From contig JBKBUF010000011.1 in assembly GCA_046290815.1 (NCBI GenBank), positions 62,001-126,000 on the forward strand: 64,000 nucleotides of DNA, read 5' to 3'. Numbering within the stretch: position 1 is the first letter of the stretch; every line of letters starts with the position of its first letter. Source of the DNA: JBKBUF01 sp046290815. GTDB taxonomy: Bacteria > Bacteroidota > Bacteroidia > Cytophagales > Cytophagaceae. A program made the position numbers and the translations under genes. The notes under the pieces are model-generated. The model was not told the DNA's origin. It ran no database searches and worked only from the letters and a program-made list of their open reading frames with translations. This document shows, piece by piece, positions 1 to 8,235 of the stretch.

Positions 1-1641
1 AGAACTTCCGAAAAATACAGGATTTGGATTAGGTATGTTTAAATAGTCAAGCACGGAGGGCATTATATCTGCATGTTGAGTAATTCTTTCGCTATCCGGT
101 ACAGATATTTTTTTCCCTGGGTGAAATAATATAAGAGGTACATCAAATCCTCCGGTTTGAGTCTGATATATCGGATTTCCGCTTAAAGAAGTATGATCGG
201 CAGTTATGATAAATAAAGTATTTTTGTACCAGTCAGTCTTGGATGCCGCTTCAAAAAACTTTCGAAGGCTATAATCTGCATAACCTATGCTTTCATGAAT
301 TTCCAGATCTCCCTTAGGAAACTTTCCCTGATATTTTTGAGGAATGGTAAAAGGGTGATGTGAACTTAAAGTGAATATGCTTGTCGCAAACGGTTGTTTA
401 AATCTGGAAAGCATATTGCTACAATACTGCAGATAGGGCTCATCAAAAATTCCCCATTTTCCATCGAAATCTTTTTTGTCAGGATATTCATCCAGTCCAT
501 AGTATTCAAGGAAGCCAGCATTACGGGAGAAAGCATCGAAGCTCATGGTTCCGTTTTTACCTCCATGAAAGAAAGATGTATGATACCCGTGATCTCTTAG
601 TATAGTGCCCAGTCCAATTACTTCATTGGTTTGATAGATAGAGGTAATATAAGGTTCATCCATCAGAGATGGAATCGACGCCAGAATGGATGGTAATGCT
701 TCCACCGATCTTCTCCCATTTGCAAAATGATTTACCATATAAATACCTTCTTTTGCAAGGGAATCCATAAAAGGGGTGTAGCTTTTTTCATTCTCCAGAC
801 CCATATATTCAGTTGCAAAACTTTCACATATAAGAATTACAATGTTTTCTTTTACAGCAGGCTTTTCTTCTCCCGGAAATATTTTTCCGATCAATGCTAC
901 TATCTCTTTTTTCTTTTCAAAGAAGGTTACTTTGGAAATAGGTTGTATATCTATGGTGGTCAGAAAACTGAATGGAGTATTAAGCACAATGTTTCCTACT
1001 TTGGCAGGAGAAAAAATAAATGCATCATTTGGTCTAAGTGGTCTTAATTGAAATCCTCCGCGAAATACCAATACGGCTAATGCAGTTACAGTAAAAACTA
1101 CCAGCGTTTGAAATCTTTTGTATCCCTTAATCTTTACACTGATAGTGTTTTTCATCGAAGGATAAAGTTTCCATATCAGGAAGCAAATTATTATGAAACC
1201 CAGGATAAAATACCAGTAATAGGATGCCAGTTGAACAGACTGATCCATCACATCACCTTTTATGCCAAGTATATCATAGGTGGTTCTCTTACCTGTGAAT
1301 TTATAAAATTCAATATCAATCAGATTCAGAAATACCAAAGGCATATTCACAAGAAAGAACAACCATTTCAAGCCTTTCTGATAAGCTGGAAATTTTACAA
1401 ACTGAAAAGGCAGGAGGCTAAAGAAAATAAAAGGAATATTAACTAAAGAAATAATTGACAGGTCAAACCTGAGTCCTGTAAGATGTGCCAGTAATACACT
1501 TTGAAAAGGTACGTCTGAGAAACTCCCATAGTTGAAGGCAAAGAACATAACTCTCATAATGGTGTATGTCACCAATAAAAGGCCAAGTCTTTTGCCCAGT
1601 AATAATAATTTATCCGAACTTTCTTTAAATATATTATTCAT
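1..1641 (-). CDS. LTA synthase family sulfatase (partial, C-terminus beyond window)
   Basis: An open frame of 547 codons runs from an ATG at 1641 off the left edge. The N-terminal ~190 residues hold about five hydrophobic segments, as in membrane-anchored phosphoglycerol transferases of the LTA synthase/sulfatase family. The extracellular domain follows, with ICESFATEYMG (metal and nucleophile region), FFHGGKNGTMSF, SSHHPF and TADHTSLSG, all typical of the alkaline phosphatase fold. The last visible residues (near VPDSERITQHADIMPSVLDYL) match the end of the sulfatase domain, so little is missing. Its ATG shares one base with the alanine dehydrogenase stop (TAATG), so the two are probably translationally coupled. 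Gram-negative members transfer phosphoglycerol or phosphoethanolamine to cell-surface glycans; the true acceptor here is unknown. Confidence 0.85.
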   Translation of the reverse strand, partial: MNNIFKESSDKLLLLGKRLGLLLVTYTIMRVMFFAFNYGSFSDVPFQSVLLAHLTGLRFDLSIISLVNIPFIFFSLLPFQFVKFPAYQKGLKWLFFLVNMPLVFLNLIDIEFYKFTGKRTTYDILGIKGDVMDQSVQLASYYWYFILGFIIICFLIWKLYPSMKNTISVKIKGYKRFQTLVVFTVTALAVLVFRGGFQLRPLRPNDAFIFSPAKVGNIVLNTPFSFLTTIDIQPISKVTFFEKKKEIVALIGKIFPGEEKPAVKENIVILICESFATEYMGLENEKSYTPFMDSLAKEGIYMVNHFANGRRSVEALPSILASIPSLMDEPYITSIYQTNEVIGLGTILRDHGYHTSFFHGGKNGTMSFDAFSRNAGFLEYYGLDEYPDKKDFDGKWGIFDEPYLQYCSNMLSRFKQPFATSIFTLSSHHPFTIPQKYQGKFPKGDLEIHESIGYADYSLRKFFEAASKTDWYKNTLFIITADHTSLSGNPIYQTQTGGFDVPLILFHPGKKISVPDSERITQHADIMPSVLDYLNIPNPNPVFFGSS

Positions 1642-2756
1642 TATGAAAGTAAGCTATCGGCATTGGTAAATGGTAAATCAAATGCTTCTGCCAATTCTTT
1701 ATATACAATTTTTCCTTTTATTATATTCAGACCTGCCTTAAGTTCCTGGTTTTCTTTGCAGGCTTTTAGCCATCCTTTGTTTGCAATTTGTGATATATAA
1801 GGCAAAGTCACATTTGTCAATGCCATGGTAGAAGTAAAAGGTACGGCACCTGGCATATTAGCTACACAATAGTGTATGATCTCATCGACTACATAAGTAG
1901 GATTTTCATGAGTTGTGGGCTTGCAGGTTTCTATGCATCCTCCCTGGTCTACCGCAACATCTATAACTACAGAACCTGGTTTCATAAGTTTAAGCATATC
2001 CCTCTTAACAAGCAGAGGTGCTTTACCTCCGGGTACAAGAACCGCGCCAATTACAAGGTCAGCAGTTTTGAGCGCTTCTTTAATATTTGATTCTGTAGAA
2101 TATACTGTTGTAACATTGGAGGGTAGTATATCTGCTAATTGTCTTAACCTTGCAGGATTTATGTCCATGATAGTGACAGATGCTCCTAGTCCTGCTGCCA
2201 TTTTCGCAGCGTTGGTTCCGACAATACCTGCACCTAAAATCACGACGTTCCCTGGTTTAACTCCCGGAACACCTCCCAGCAGCACACCTCTTCCGCCAGC
2301 TTGCTTTTCAAGATAGTTTGCCCCTTTTTGTACAGCCATTCTTCCTGCAACTTCTGACATAGGAATTAGAAGCGGTAAAGATTTGTCAGGTTTTTCTACC
2401 GTCTCATAGGCAATACATATACTTCCGCTTTCCATCATCGCTTTAGTTAATGATAAAGATGAAGCAAAATGCAGATAGGTAAAAAGTATTTGTCCTGATC
2501 TGACCAATTTGTATTCCGATTCCAAAGGTTCTTTGACTTTTACAATCATTTCACTTTGGCTGAATATTTCTTCAGCTGAATCAGCAATGATAGCACCAGC
2601 TGCATTATATTCTGAATCAGAAAATCCTGAGCCGATGCCTGCGTTTTTTTCTACAAGTACTTTATGTCCGCAATTAACCAATGCTGCAGCACCGCCCGGA
2701 GTTACAGCAACTCTGTTTTCTCTGATTTTTATTTCTTTTGGTACTCCTATTATCAT
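1641..2756 (-). CDS. ald: alanine dehydrogenase
   Basis: 371 residues, full length for the family. It catalyses the NAD-dependent interconversion of L-alanine with pyruvate plus ammonia in the cytoplasm. The start MIIGVPKEIKIRENRVA is the family signature. Arg15, Lys75, His96 and Asp270 fall at the expected substrate and catalytic positions, and the nucleotide-binding glycine motif VVILGAGIVGTNAA lies near residue 171. It is followed without a gap by the sulfatase gene. A terminator hairpin sits only about 25 bases upstream of its ATG, so its own promoter must overlap that hairpin or expression needs read-through. Confidence 0.95.
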   Translation of the reverse strand: MIIGVPKEIKIRENRVAVTPGGAAALVNCGHKVLVEKNAGIGSGFSDSEYNAAGAIIADSAEEIFSQSEMIVKVKEPLESEYKLVRSGQILFTYLHFASSLSLTKAMMESGSICIAYETVEKPDKSLPLLIPMSEVAGRMAVQKGANYLEKQAGGRGVLLGGVPGVKPGNVVILGAGIVGTNAAKMAAGLGASVTIMDINPARLRQLADILPSNVTTVYSTESNIKEALKTADLVIGAVLVPGGKAPLLVKRDMLKLMKPGSVVIDVAVDQGGCIETCKPTTHENPTYVVDEIIHYCVANMPGAVPFTSTMALTNVTLPYISQIANKGWLKACKENQELKAGLNIIKGKIVYKELAEAFDLPFTNADSLLS

Positions 2757-2781
2757 ATTGATAAGCCCTGTAAAAATTTAA

Positions 2782-2809
2782 AAAGCCAATACTACATAGT
2801 ATTGGCTTT
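2782..2809 (-). terminator. hairpin terminator of the DUF1573 gene, overlapping a possible ald promoter
   Basis: A perfect 13-bp inverted repeat (2782-2794 with 2797-2809, two-base spacer) is followed on the minus strand by a T-rich run. It lies between the DUF1573 gene and ald. The minus-strand arm contains TAGTATTG (2787-2794), one mismatch from the TAnnTTTG -7 element, and TTTTTG lies 20 bases upstream (2815-2820). The ald promoter may therefore be built into the terminator. Confidence 0.75.
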
Positions 2810-2837
2810 ATGAACAAAAATTTTATATGATAGATTC

Positions 2838-3617
2838 CTATTTGCCGAAAGGCACATTGGATTTATCTTCTTTAAGTGGACTTACATTAGAAAGATTTTC
2901 CACCACTTCTCCCTGAAGTGTCACAGCGAACCTTGGAGAAGCAAGGTCATTGGTGAAAAATGTTACTATGTCAGTATTAAGCCCATCGTAAGAAGGGCTA
3001 TAAATCATTTCAACAACAATAGATTTTCCAGGTGCAATTGGTTCAGTAGGCAATTGGATAGTTACACAACTGCAGGCTGCCTGAAAACTGTTGATAGACA
3101 ATGGGGTTTTGCCCACATTTTTAATAGTAAATTTCTGAGCGACTTTCTGACCTCTTTCGATTTTGCCGAAATTATGAGATGATTTTTCAAACGAAATTTT
3201 AGGAGAAGTTTTTAATTTTTCAGGAGTAGGAGCCGCTGTGGTGTCTTTTTTAACTACAATCCCTTTGATATAAACCACTTTGCTTGCTTCAGTGGCATTG
3301 GAGGTTATGGTAATACTTTTATTGAATACACCTATTCTACCTACACTATTATAAGATGCCTTGATATGACCTTTTTCACCGGGTTTTACAGGCTCTCTCG
3401 TCCAACTCGGAGTTGTACATCCACAAGAGGCTCTTACATCAGTTAATACAATCGGCGCATCACCGGTATTGGTAAATTCGAATTCATATTCTGCCTGAAT
3501 ACCCTCTTCTACAATACCAAAATCATGTTTATCGGTTTTGAATTCAAAGTTTCCTTGTGAAAATGCTGTTAAAGCAGCAAATAATACAGGAATAAAAAAT
3601 ATAACTTTTCTTACCAT
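2838..3617 (-). CDS. exported protein with two DUF1573 domains
   Basis: 259 residues with a signal peptide (cleavage probably after FAALTAFSQ). There are two copies of the DUF1573 immunoglobulin-like fold, about residues 24-125 and 140-245. Each has the pattern FGxIExG...F.F.NTGxxPL.I...xxSCGC, seen as RASCGCTTPSW in copy 1 and QAACSCVTIQL in copy 2. Proteins of this family are very common in Bacteroidota and are exported, but no biochemical role is established. The gene is divergent from the E1 dehydrogenase gene and is closed by the hairpin at 2782-2809. The function is unknown. Confidence 0.85.
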   Translation of the reverse strand: MVRKVIFFIPVLFAALTAFSQGNFEFKTDKHDFGIVEEGIQAEYEFEFTNTGDAPIVLTDVRASCGCTTPSWTREPVKPGEKGHIKASYNSVGRIGVFNKSITITSNATEASKVVYIKGIVVKKDTTAAPTPEKLKTSPKISFEKSSHNFGKIERGQKVAQKFTIKNVGKTPLSINSFQAACSCVTIQLPTEPIAPGKSIVVEMIYSPSYDGLNTDIVTFFTNDLASPRFAVTLQGEVVENLSNVSPLKEDKSNVPFGK

Positions 3618-3713
3618 TGCCTTTTAAAATTTGATTTGAATGTTTATAACTCAAATATAACGCAATTTGTCCAATTATTGTACCAAAATTGTAGTCTGAC
3701 ATGCAATTTTATA

Positions 3714-3744
3714 TTTGATTCCTATCAGGTTTTCCATATTTTTG
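3714..3744 (+). promoter_or_regulatory. Bacteroidota-type promoter for the E1 dehydrogenase gene
   Basis: TTTG at 3714-3717, a 19-base spacer and TATTTTTG at 3737-3744 match the Bacteroidota housekeeping consensus TTTG-N19-TAnnTTTG exactly. Transcription should begin near 3751. A second, less well spaced TATATTTG lies at 3710-3717. This places the transcript start downstream of the upstream ATG at 3636 and so decides the translation start of the next gene. Confidence 0.75.
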
Positions 3745-3797
3745 AACTTTGGCGAAGGCAGATACATTTAATTTTGGGCCATAATGCATATTTAAAC

Positions 3798-6218
3798 GTG
3801 AATAATACCCAGGAAATATTGAACGAGTTGGAACTGAGCAAGGAAGAAATCCTGAAGGATTACAGAATTGCCTGCGAAAGCCGGCAGGCCAGTATTTTGG
3901 GCCGGAAAGAGGTTTTTGCAGGAAAGGCCAAATTCGGAATTTTCGGTACAGGAAAGGAAGTGGCGCAAATCGCAATGGCCAAATTTTTCCGGTTTGGAGA
4001 TTTCAGATCAGGATATTACCGTGATCAGACTTTTATGATGGCGGTGGATGAGCTGACTCTGGAACAATATTATGCTCAATTATATGCCCATACCGATGTA
4101 AATGCAGATCCTCACTCTGCAGGCCGACTTATGATAGGTCATTATGCCACACGCAGTCTGGATGAGAATGGCCACTGGAAAGATCTTACCAAAATAAAAA
4201 ATTCAAGTCCGGATATATCACCAACAGGCGCTCAAATGCCAAGGCTGGTTGGACTTGCTTATGCATCAAAATTATATCGTTGTAACCCTGATTTAAAGCA
4301 GTTCACTACTTTTTCTGACAATGGAAATGAAGTTGCCTTTGGTACTATAGGTAACGCAGCAACAGCAGAAGGAATCTTTTTTGAAGCAGTTAATGCTGCA
4401 GGTGTGTTGCAGATTCCCATGATTGTTTCTATATGGGATGATGGTTATGGTATATCAGTCCCTCAGGAATATCAGACTACCAAGGTGGATATCTCAAAAA
4501 TGTTTGAAGGATTTCGAAGAACGAATGAGGAGAGGGGGATCGAAATTTATAAAGTGAATGGTTGGGATTATGAAGCTTTATGCAGAACATATAGGGATGC
4601 TGCAAAGCTTGCAAGAGAGCAACACGTTCCTTCATTGATTCACGTAGCAGAACTTTCACAGCCATTGGGACATTCTACCTCAGGTTCACATGAAAGATAT
4701 AAGAGCAAAGAAAGATTGAGATGGGAAGAAGAGTATGATTGTAATAAAAAATTCCGCGAATGGATAATCAATTCAGGTATTGCATCTGAAGATGAAATAA
4801 AAGAAATCGAATATCAGGCATTTGAAAAAGTAAAAAGAGCAAGGATTAATGCATGGAATGCATTTGTAGATTCCATGAAGGGAGATTATAATGAGGCGAT
4901 GGACCTGCTAACGCATGCGATACAGGAAAGTAGCAATAGTCATCAACTGAATCAAATAAAAGAACAGTTGAATACAACCATAAATCCAGTAAGAAGTGAT
5001 GTAATAAAGGCTGTTAAAAAAGCTTTAAGGGTAATAAGGAAAGAAAATCTTAATGCGAAACCCCGTCTGATTGCATGGGTGGATCGTACGGCAAGAGAGA
5101 ATCAGGACAGGTATAATTCTCATTTATACAGTCAATCCGATCTGTCTGCTTTAAAAGTCAAACAGGTACCCGTGCAATACAATGAAGATAGTCCGCTGGT
5201 TGATGGCAGAGAGGTGCTTCAGTACAATTTTGAAGCATTAATGCATAACGATCCTCGGGTATTTGCTTTTGGAGAAGATGTAGGAATGATAGGAGACGTT
5301 AACCAGGGATTCGCTGGACTGCAGGATAAATTCGGAAAGCTGAGGGTTATGGATACCGGTATCCGTGAAACTTCAATAGTAGGTCAGGGAATAGGTACTG
5401 CAATGCGGGGATTAAAACCTATAGCAGAAATCCAATACCTGGATTATTTACTATTTGCTGTTCAAACTTTATCCGATGATCTTGCATCCCTTCAATACAG
5501 AACAAAAGGAGGCCAAAAAGCTCCTGTTATTATAAGGACAAGAGGGCATAGACTGGAGGGGATGTGGCATTCTGGTTCACCTATGCAGATGATTTTAGGT
5601 AGCTTGAGAGGAATTTATGTGCTTGTTCCAAGAAATATGACTCAGGCAGCAGGTTTCTATAATACAATGTTGCAGTCTGATGATCCTGCCTTGATAATCG
5701 AAGTTCTGAATGGGTATCGCCTGAAAGAAAGATTACCTGCCAACCTGGGAGAGTACACAGTCCCATTAGGAATTCCTGAAGTTTTAAGAGAAGGAAATGA
5801 TGTTACTATTGTTACATATGGTGCCATGTGTAGGATCGTAATGGAGGCTGCTGAGCAACTGCAGGAAATAGGAATTTCAGTAGAGGTAATAGACGTTCAA
5901 ACGCTTTTGCCCTTCGATATTAATCATATGATTAAGGAATCTGTAAAGAAAACCAACAGAGTTATATTTGCAGATGAAGATGTACCAGGAGGAGGTTCTG
6001 CATTTATGCTTCAGCAGGTGCTGGACAATCAGGATATTTTTAAATACCTGGATACACCACCAAAAACATTGGCTGCAAAGGAGCACAGACCAGCTTATGC
6101 TACTGATGGTGATTATTTTTCAAAACCTAATACAGAGGATGTGTTTGATATTGTTTATGAAATTATGAATGATGTCAACCCGCAGCAGTTTCCGGATCTT
6201 TATCGGGATTCAAATTAA
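3798..6218 (+). CDS. 2-oxoacid dehydrogenase E1, fused alpha and beta subunits
   Basis: The frame stays open from an ATG at 3636, but the promoter at 3714-3744 lies inside it. The GTG at 3798 (protein beginning VNNTQEILNELELSK, 806 residues) is the likelier start; a TTG at 3774 is possible. The first half is the thiamine-diphosphate-binding E1 alpha domain (tetramer and TPP region GNAATAEGIFFEAVNAAGV...WDDGYGIS). The second half is the E1 beta transketolase-like domain (VFAFGEDVG, IRETSIVGQGIG, then the C-terminal swivel domain). Such fusions occur in Bacteroidota and act in branched-chain 2-oxoacid or pyruvate dehydrogenase complexes. The usual NN ending of the TPP motif reads DD here. E2 and E3 genes are not in the window, so the substrate is unresolved. 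Confidence 0.9.
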   Translation: MNNTQEILNELELSKEEILKDYRIACESRQASILGRKEVFAGKAKFGIFGTGKEVAQIAMAKFFRFGDFRSGYYRDQTFMMAVDELTLEQYYAQLYAHTDVNADPHSAGRLMIGHYATRSLDENGHWKDLTKIKNSSPDISPTGAQMPRLVGLAYASKLYRCNPDLKQFTTFSDNGNEVAFGTIGNAATAEGIFFEAVNAAGVLQIPMIVSIWDDGYGISVPQEYQTTKVDISKMFEGFRRTNEERGIEIYKVNGWDYEALCRTYRDAAKLAREQHVPSLIHVAELSQPLGHSTSGSHERYKSKERLRWEEEYDCNKKFREWIINSGIASEDEIKEIEYQAFEKVKRARINAWNAFVDSMKGDYNEAMDLLTHAIQESSNSHQLNQIKEQLNTTINPVRSDVIKAVKKALRVIRKENLNAKPRLIAWVDRTARENQDRYNSHLYSQSDLSALKVKQVPVQYNEDSPLVDGREVLQYNFEALMHNDPRVFAFGEDVGMIGDVNQGFAGLQDKFGKLRVMDTGIRETSIVGQGIGTAMRGLKPIAEIQYLDYLLFAVQTLSDDLASLQYRTKGGQKAPVIIRTRGHRLEGMWHSGSPMQMILGSLRGIYVLVPRNMTQAAGFYNTMLQSDDPALIIEVLNGYRLKERLPANLGEYTVPLGIPEVLREGNDVTIVTYGAMCRIVMEAAEQLQEIGISVEVIDVQTLLPFDINHMIKESVKKTNRVIFADEDVPGGGSAFMLQQVLDNQDIFKYLDTPPKTLAAKEHRPAYATDGDYFSKPNTEDVFDIVYEIMNDVNPQQFPDLYRDSN

Positions 6219-6730
6219 TTTAACTCAATTTCATCAGTCTCCACAGTATTACTATATCTTTCCGCTTTGTCTTTTATTGTAATTTTGAATTTCAATTTTG
6301 ATTTAGGAGGAATATTGTAAATCTGATAATCCGAAGGAGTGATTACTGTGCCTTTGGAAAGTGTACCTTCTATCGGACCTTTTTTGCCGCTTGGTCTTAA
6401 TGGGGGAAAATATCCGCTGGCAAATGAGTTATCGGCATCGAAAATGGTGTAAAAGTTTCCATCTATGCCTTTCATTAGAGCCTCAGCTTTAAAATTGTAG
6501 CTGGTAGAGTATGGAGGCTCAAGTCCAAGATCACCGTCGCCGTCCTTAAAGGTTATGGAAATAATCAGTGAATCAATATTCGATTGATATATATCACTGA
6601 AGTATGTCATTTTTTCGATCTTCTTAAATTCAATCTGAGGAGTATCAGGATACTTTGGCGGTTTTTCACATGAAGTTAGAATACCAATAAGGAAGAAAAA
6701 TGCCAGATAAAAAATATTCCTGTTACACAT
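6215..6730 (-). CDS. hypothetical lipoprotein
   Basis: 171 residues from the ATG at 6730. An in-frame ATG at 6802 would add 24 residues ahead of the signal peptide and is less likely. The N-terminus MCNRNIFYLAFFFLIGILTSC is a lipoprotein signal peptide with lipobox LTSC. The mature part contains SLIISITFKDGDGDLGL, an aspartate/glycine-rich pattern common in Bacteroidota surface lipoproteins, and ends with a beta-rich stretch. No function is recognised. Its stop overlaps the E1 dehydrogenase stop by four bases in convergent orientation. Confidence 0.75.
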   Translation of the reverse strand: MCNRNIFYLAFFFLIGILTSCEKPPKYPDTPQIEFKKIEKMTYFSDIYQSNIDSLIISITFKDGDGDLGLEPPYSTSYNFKAEALMKGIDGNFYTIFDADNSFASGYFPPLRPSGKKGPIEGTLSKGTVITPSDYQIYNIPPKSKLKFKITIKDKAERYSNTVETDEIELN

Positions 6731-6831
6731 ACGATTGTTAGCTATAAGCTTTAAATTAAGAAATCTTTTAATATTTTGATATATTATTTTAAAATTCACC
6801 ATTCCACATTGAGGATAAATTTCAATAAATT

Positions 6832-7824
6832 TTGAATCCGATACAGTTTAAAGAAAAATTCAAAAGCAGGATTTTTCACATTGATTCTGCAAACTTTAAC
6901 GAAGAAGCTATCAAATTATTTAGGTTTCAGGCATCTGAAAATCCGGTTTATCGACAATATATTGATTTGCTGGGGATAGATGCAGACTCAGTGGAATTTG
7001 TAGAAGAAATTCCATTTTTGCCTATTTCTTTTTTTAAAACACATAAAATAAAAACAGGGGATTATTTAATTCAACGATATTTTGAAAGCAGTGGTACCAC
7101 AGGTATGGTACGTAGCCGGCATTTGATTGCAGATACCCTTTTTTATGAAAAAGTATCTGAAAAGATTTTTAGCAGGTTTTATGGTAAGCTTTCAGATTAT
7201 TCATTATTGGCACTACTTCCATCCTACAAAGAAAATCCAAACTCTTCGCTCATTTACATGATTGATTCATTTATGAAAAAATGTGACCATGAGCATTCAG
7301 GCTATTATGATGTTGAAGGTCTTTTATCCCGGTTGAAAAGCTTAGAGAAAATCAAAAAGAAAATACTGGTGGTAGGAGTGACTTACGCACTTATGGATTT
7401 TGCGTCTGACTTTGATGGACAACTTAGTAATTGTATTGTAATTGAGACCGGTGGGATGAAAGGCAGAAGAAAGGAAATGCTGAGGGAAGAGGTTCATGAA
7501 TATTTATCTTTAAAGCTTGGTGTAAATGAAATTCATTCAGAATATGGTATGACTGAGCTATTGTCACAGGCGTGGTCTAAGGGAAATGGCAACTTTCAAG
7601 GTCCACCTTGGATGAAAATACTGGTGAGAGACATAAATGATCCTTTCGAATTACTTCAAACAGGCAAGACAGGGGGGATTAATGTAATTGATTTGGCAAA
7701 TGTAGATTCTTGTGCATTTATAGCGACTGAAGATCTTGGAAGAGTATGCGACGATGAGACTTTTAATGTATTAGGAAGGTTTGATAACTCTGATTTAAGG
7801 GGTTGTAACCTGATGTATTTTTAA
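6832..7824 (+). CDS. LuxE-like acyl-protein synthetase family protein
   Basis: 330 residues starting at a TTG; no ATG lies near the N-terminus. The sequence PFLPISFFKTHKI followed by the AMP-binding-type loop FESSGTTG (residues ~86-93) and the later HSEYGMTELLSQAWS are the marks of the LuxE/PaaK branch of adenylate-forming enzymes, which activate fatty acids or transfer them to a protein. In luminous bacteria LuxE works with the LuxC reductase, but no lux-type partner is nearby. In Bacteroidota such orphans may act in lipid or pigment acylation; that is inference. The gene is monocistronic. Confidence 0.75.
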   Translation: MNPIQFKEKFKSRIFHIDSANFNEEAIKLFRFQASENPVYRQYIDLLGIDADSVEFVEEIPFLPISFFKTHKIKTGDYLIQRYFESSGTTGMVRSRHLIADTLFYEKVSEKIFSRFYGKLSDYSLLALLPSYKENPNSSLIYMIDSFMKKCDHEHSGYYDVEGLLSRLKSLEKIKKKILVVGVTYALMDFASDFDGQLSNCIVIETGGMKGRRKEMLREEVHEYLSLKLGVNEIHSEYGMTELLSQAWSKGNGNFQGPPWMKILVRDINDPFELLQTGKTGGINVIDLANVDSCAFIATEDLGRVCDDETFNVLGRFDNSDLRGCNLMYF

Positions 7825-8057
7825 AAAGATAGTCTAAAATAAGAATCCTTGGACTACGTTAATTACTCATTCCGAAAATCAAACAGACAAAAAAAGTCGG
7901 GAATAGAATTTTTGGTATTGTACTTTATGAAGAAATCGTAATTAAAAAACCTGTTTTTTAGGGAATTTACAATAAAATACCAACAGGGTATAGGATTTTA
8001 AAGTAGTTTTTTTAAATTTGTAATAGTTAGTATTGAAAATTGAAAATTAAACAGAAT

Positions 8058-8183
8058 ATGAAAAGAAATTTGTTATTCCTTGGTGTGGCATTTGTAATGT
8101 TAGCTGCATCTTGTTCAAGAAGTCATACTTGTCCAACTTATTTGAAGGACACAAATAAGATTAAGGCTGTACAGAAAGTTTAA
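8058..8183 (+). CDS. 41-residue small lipoprotein
   Basis: A short reading frame from ATG 8058 encodes a hydrophobic signal peptide ending in lipobox LAASC, then only about 22 mature residues (SRSHTCPTYLKDTNKIKAVQ region). Very small lipoproteins of this form with a CPTY-like motif are frequent in Bacteroidota. The gene stands alone and is followed at once by a strong hairpin terminator, which supports it being real. Its function is unknown. Confidence 0.65.
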   Translation: MKRNLLFLGVAFVMLAASCSRSHTCPTYLKDTNKIKAVQKV

Positions 8184-8200
8184 GGATATTTAATAATAAA

Positions 8201-8235
8201 AAAACTGCAGGATTAATGTCCTGCAGTTTTTTTAT
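8201..8235. terminator. bidirectional hairpin terminator
   Basis: A 12-bp perfect stem (8201-8212 with 8219-8230) with loop TTAATG, followed by a T run on the plus strand and preceded by an A run. It serves the small lipoprotein gene (+) and the convergent response regulator gene (-). Confidence 0.9.

Noticed and set aside
1915..2316. 133-codon antisense frame inside ald
   Set aside because: Shadow of a conserved enzyme gene; Pro/Ser/Thr-rich composition typical of antisense translation.
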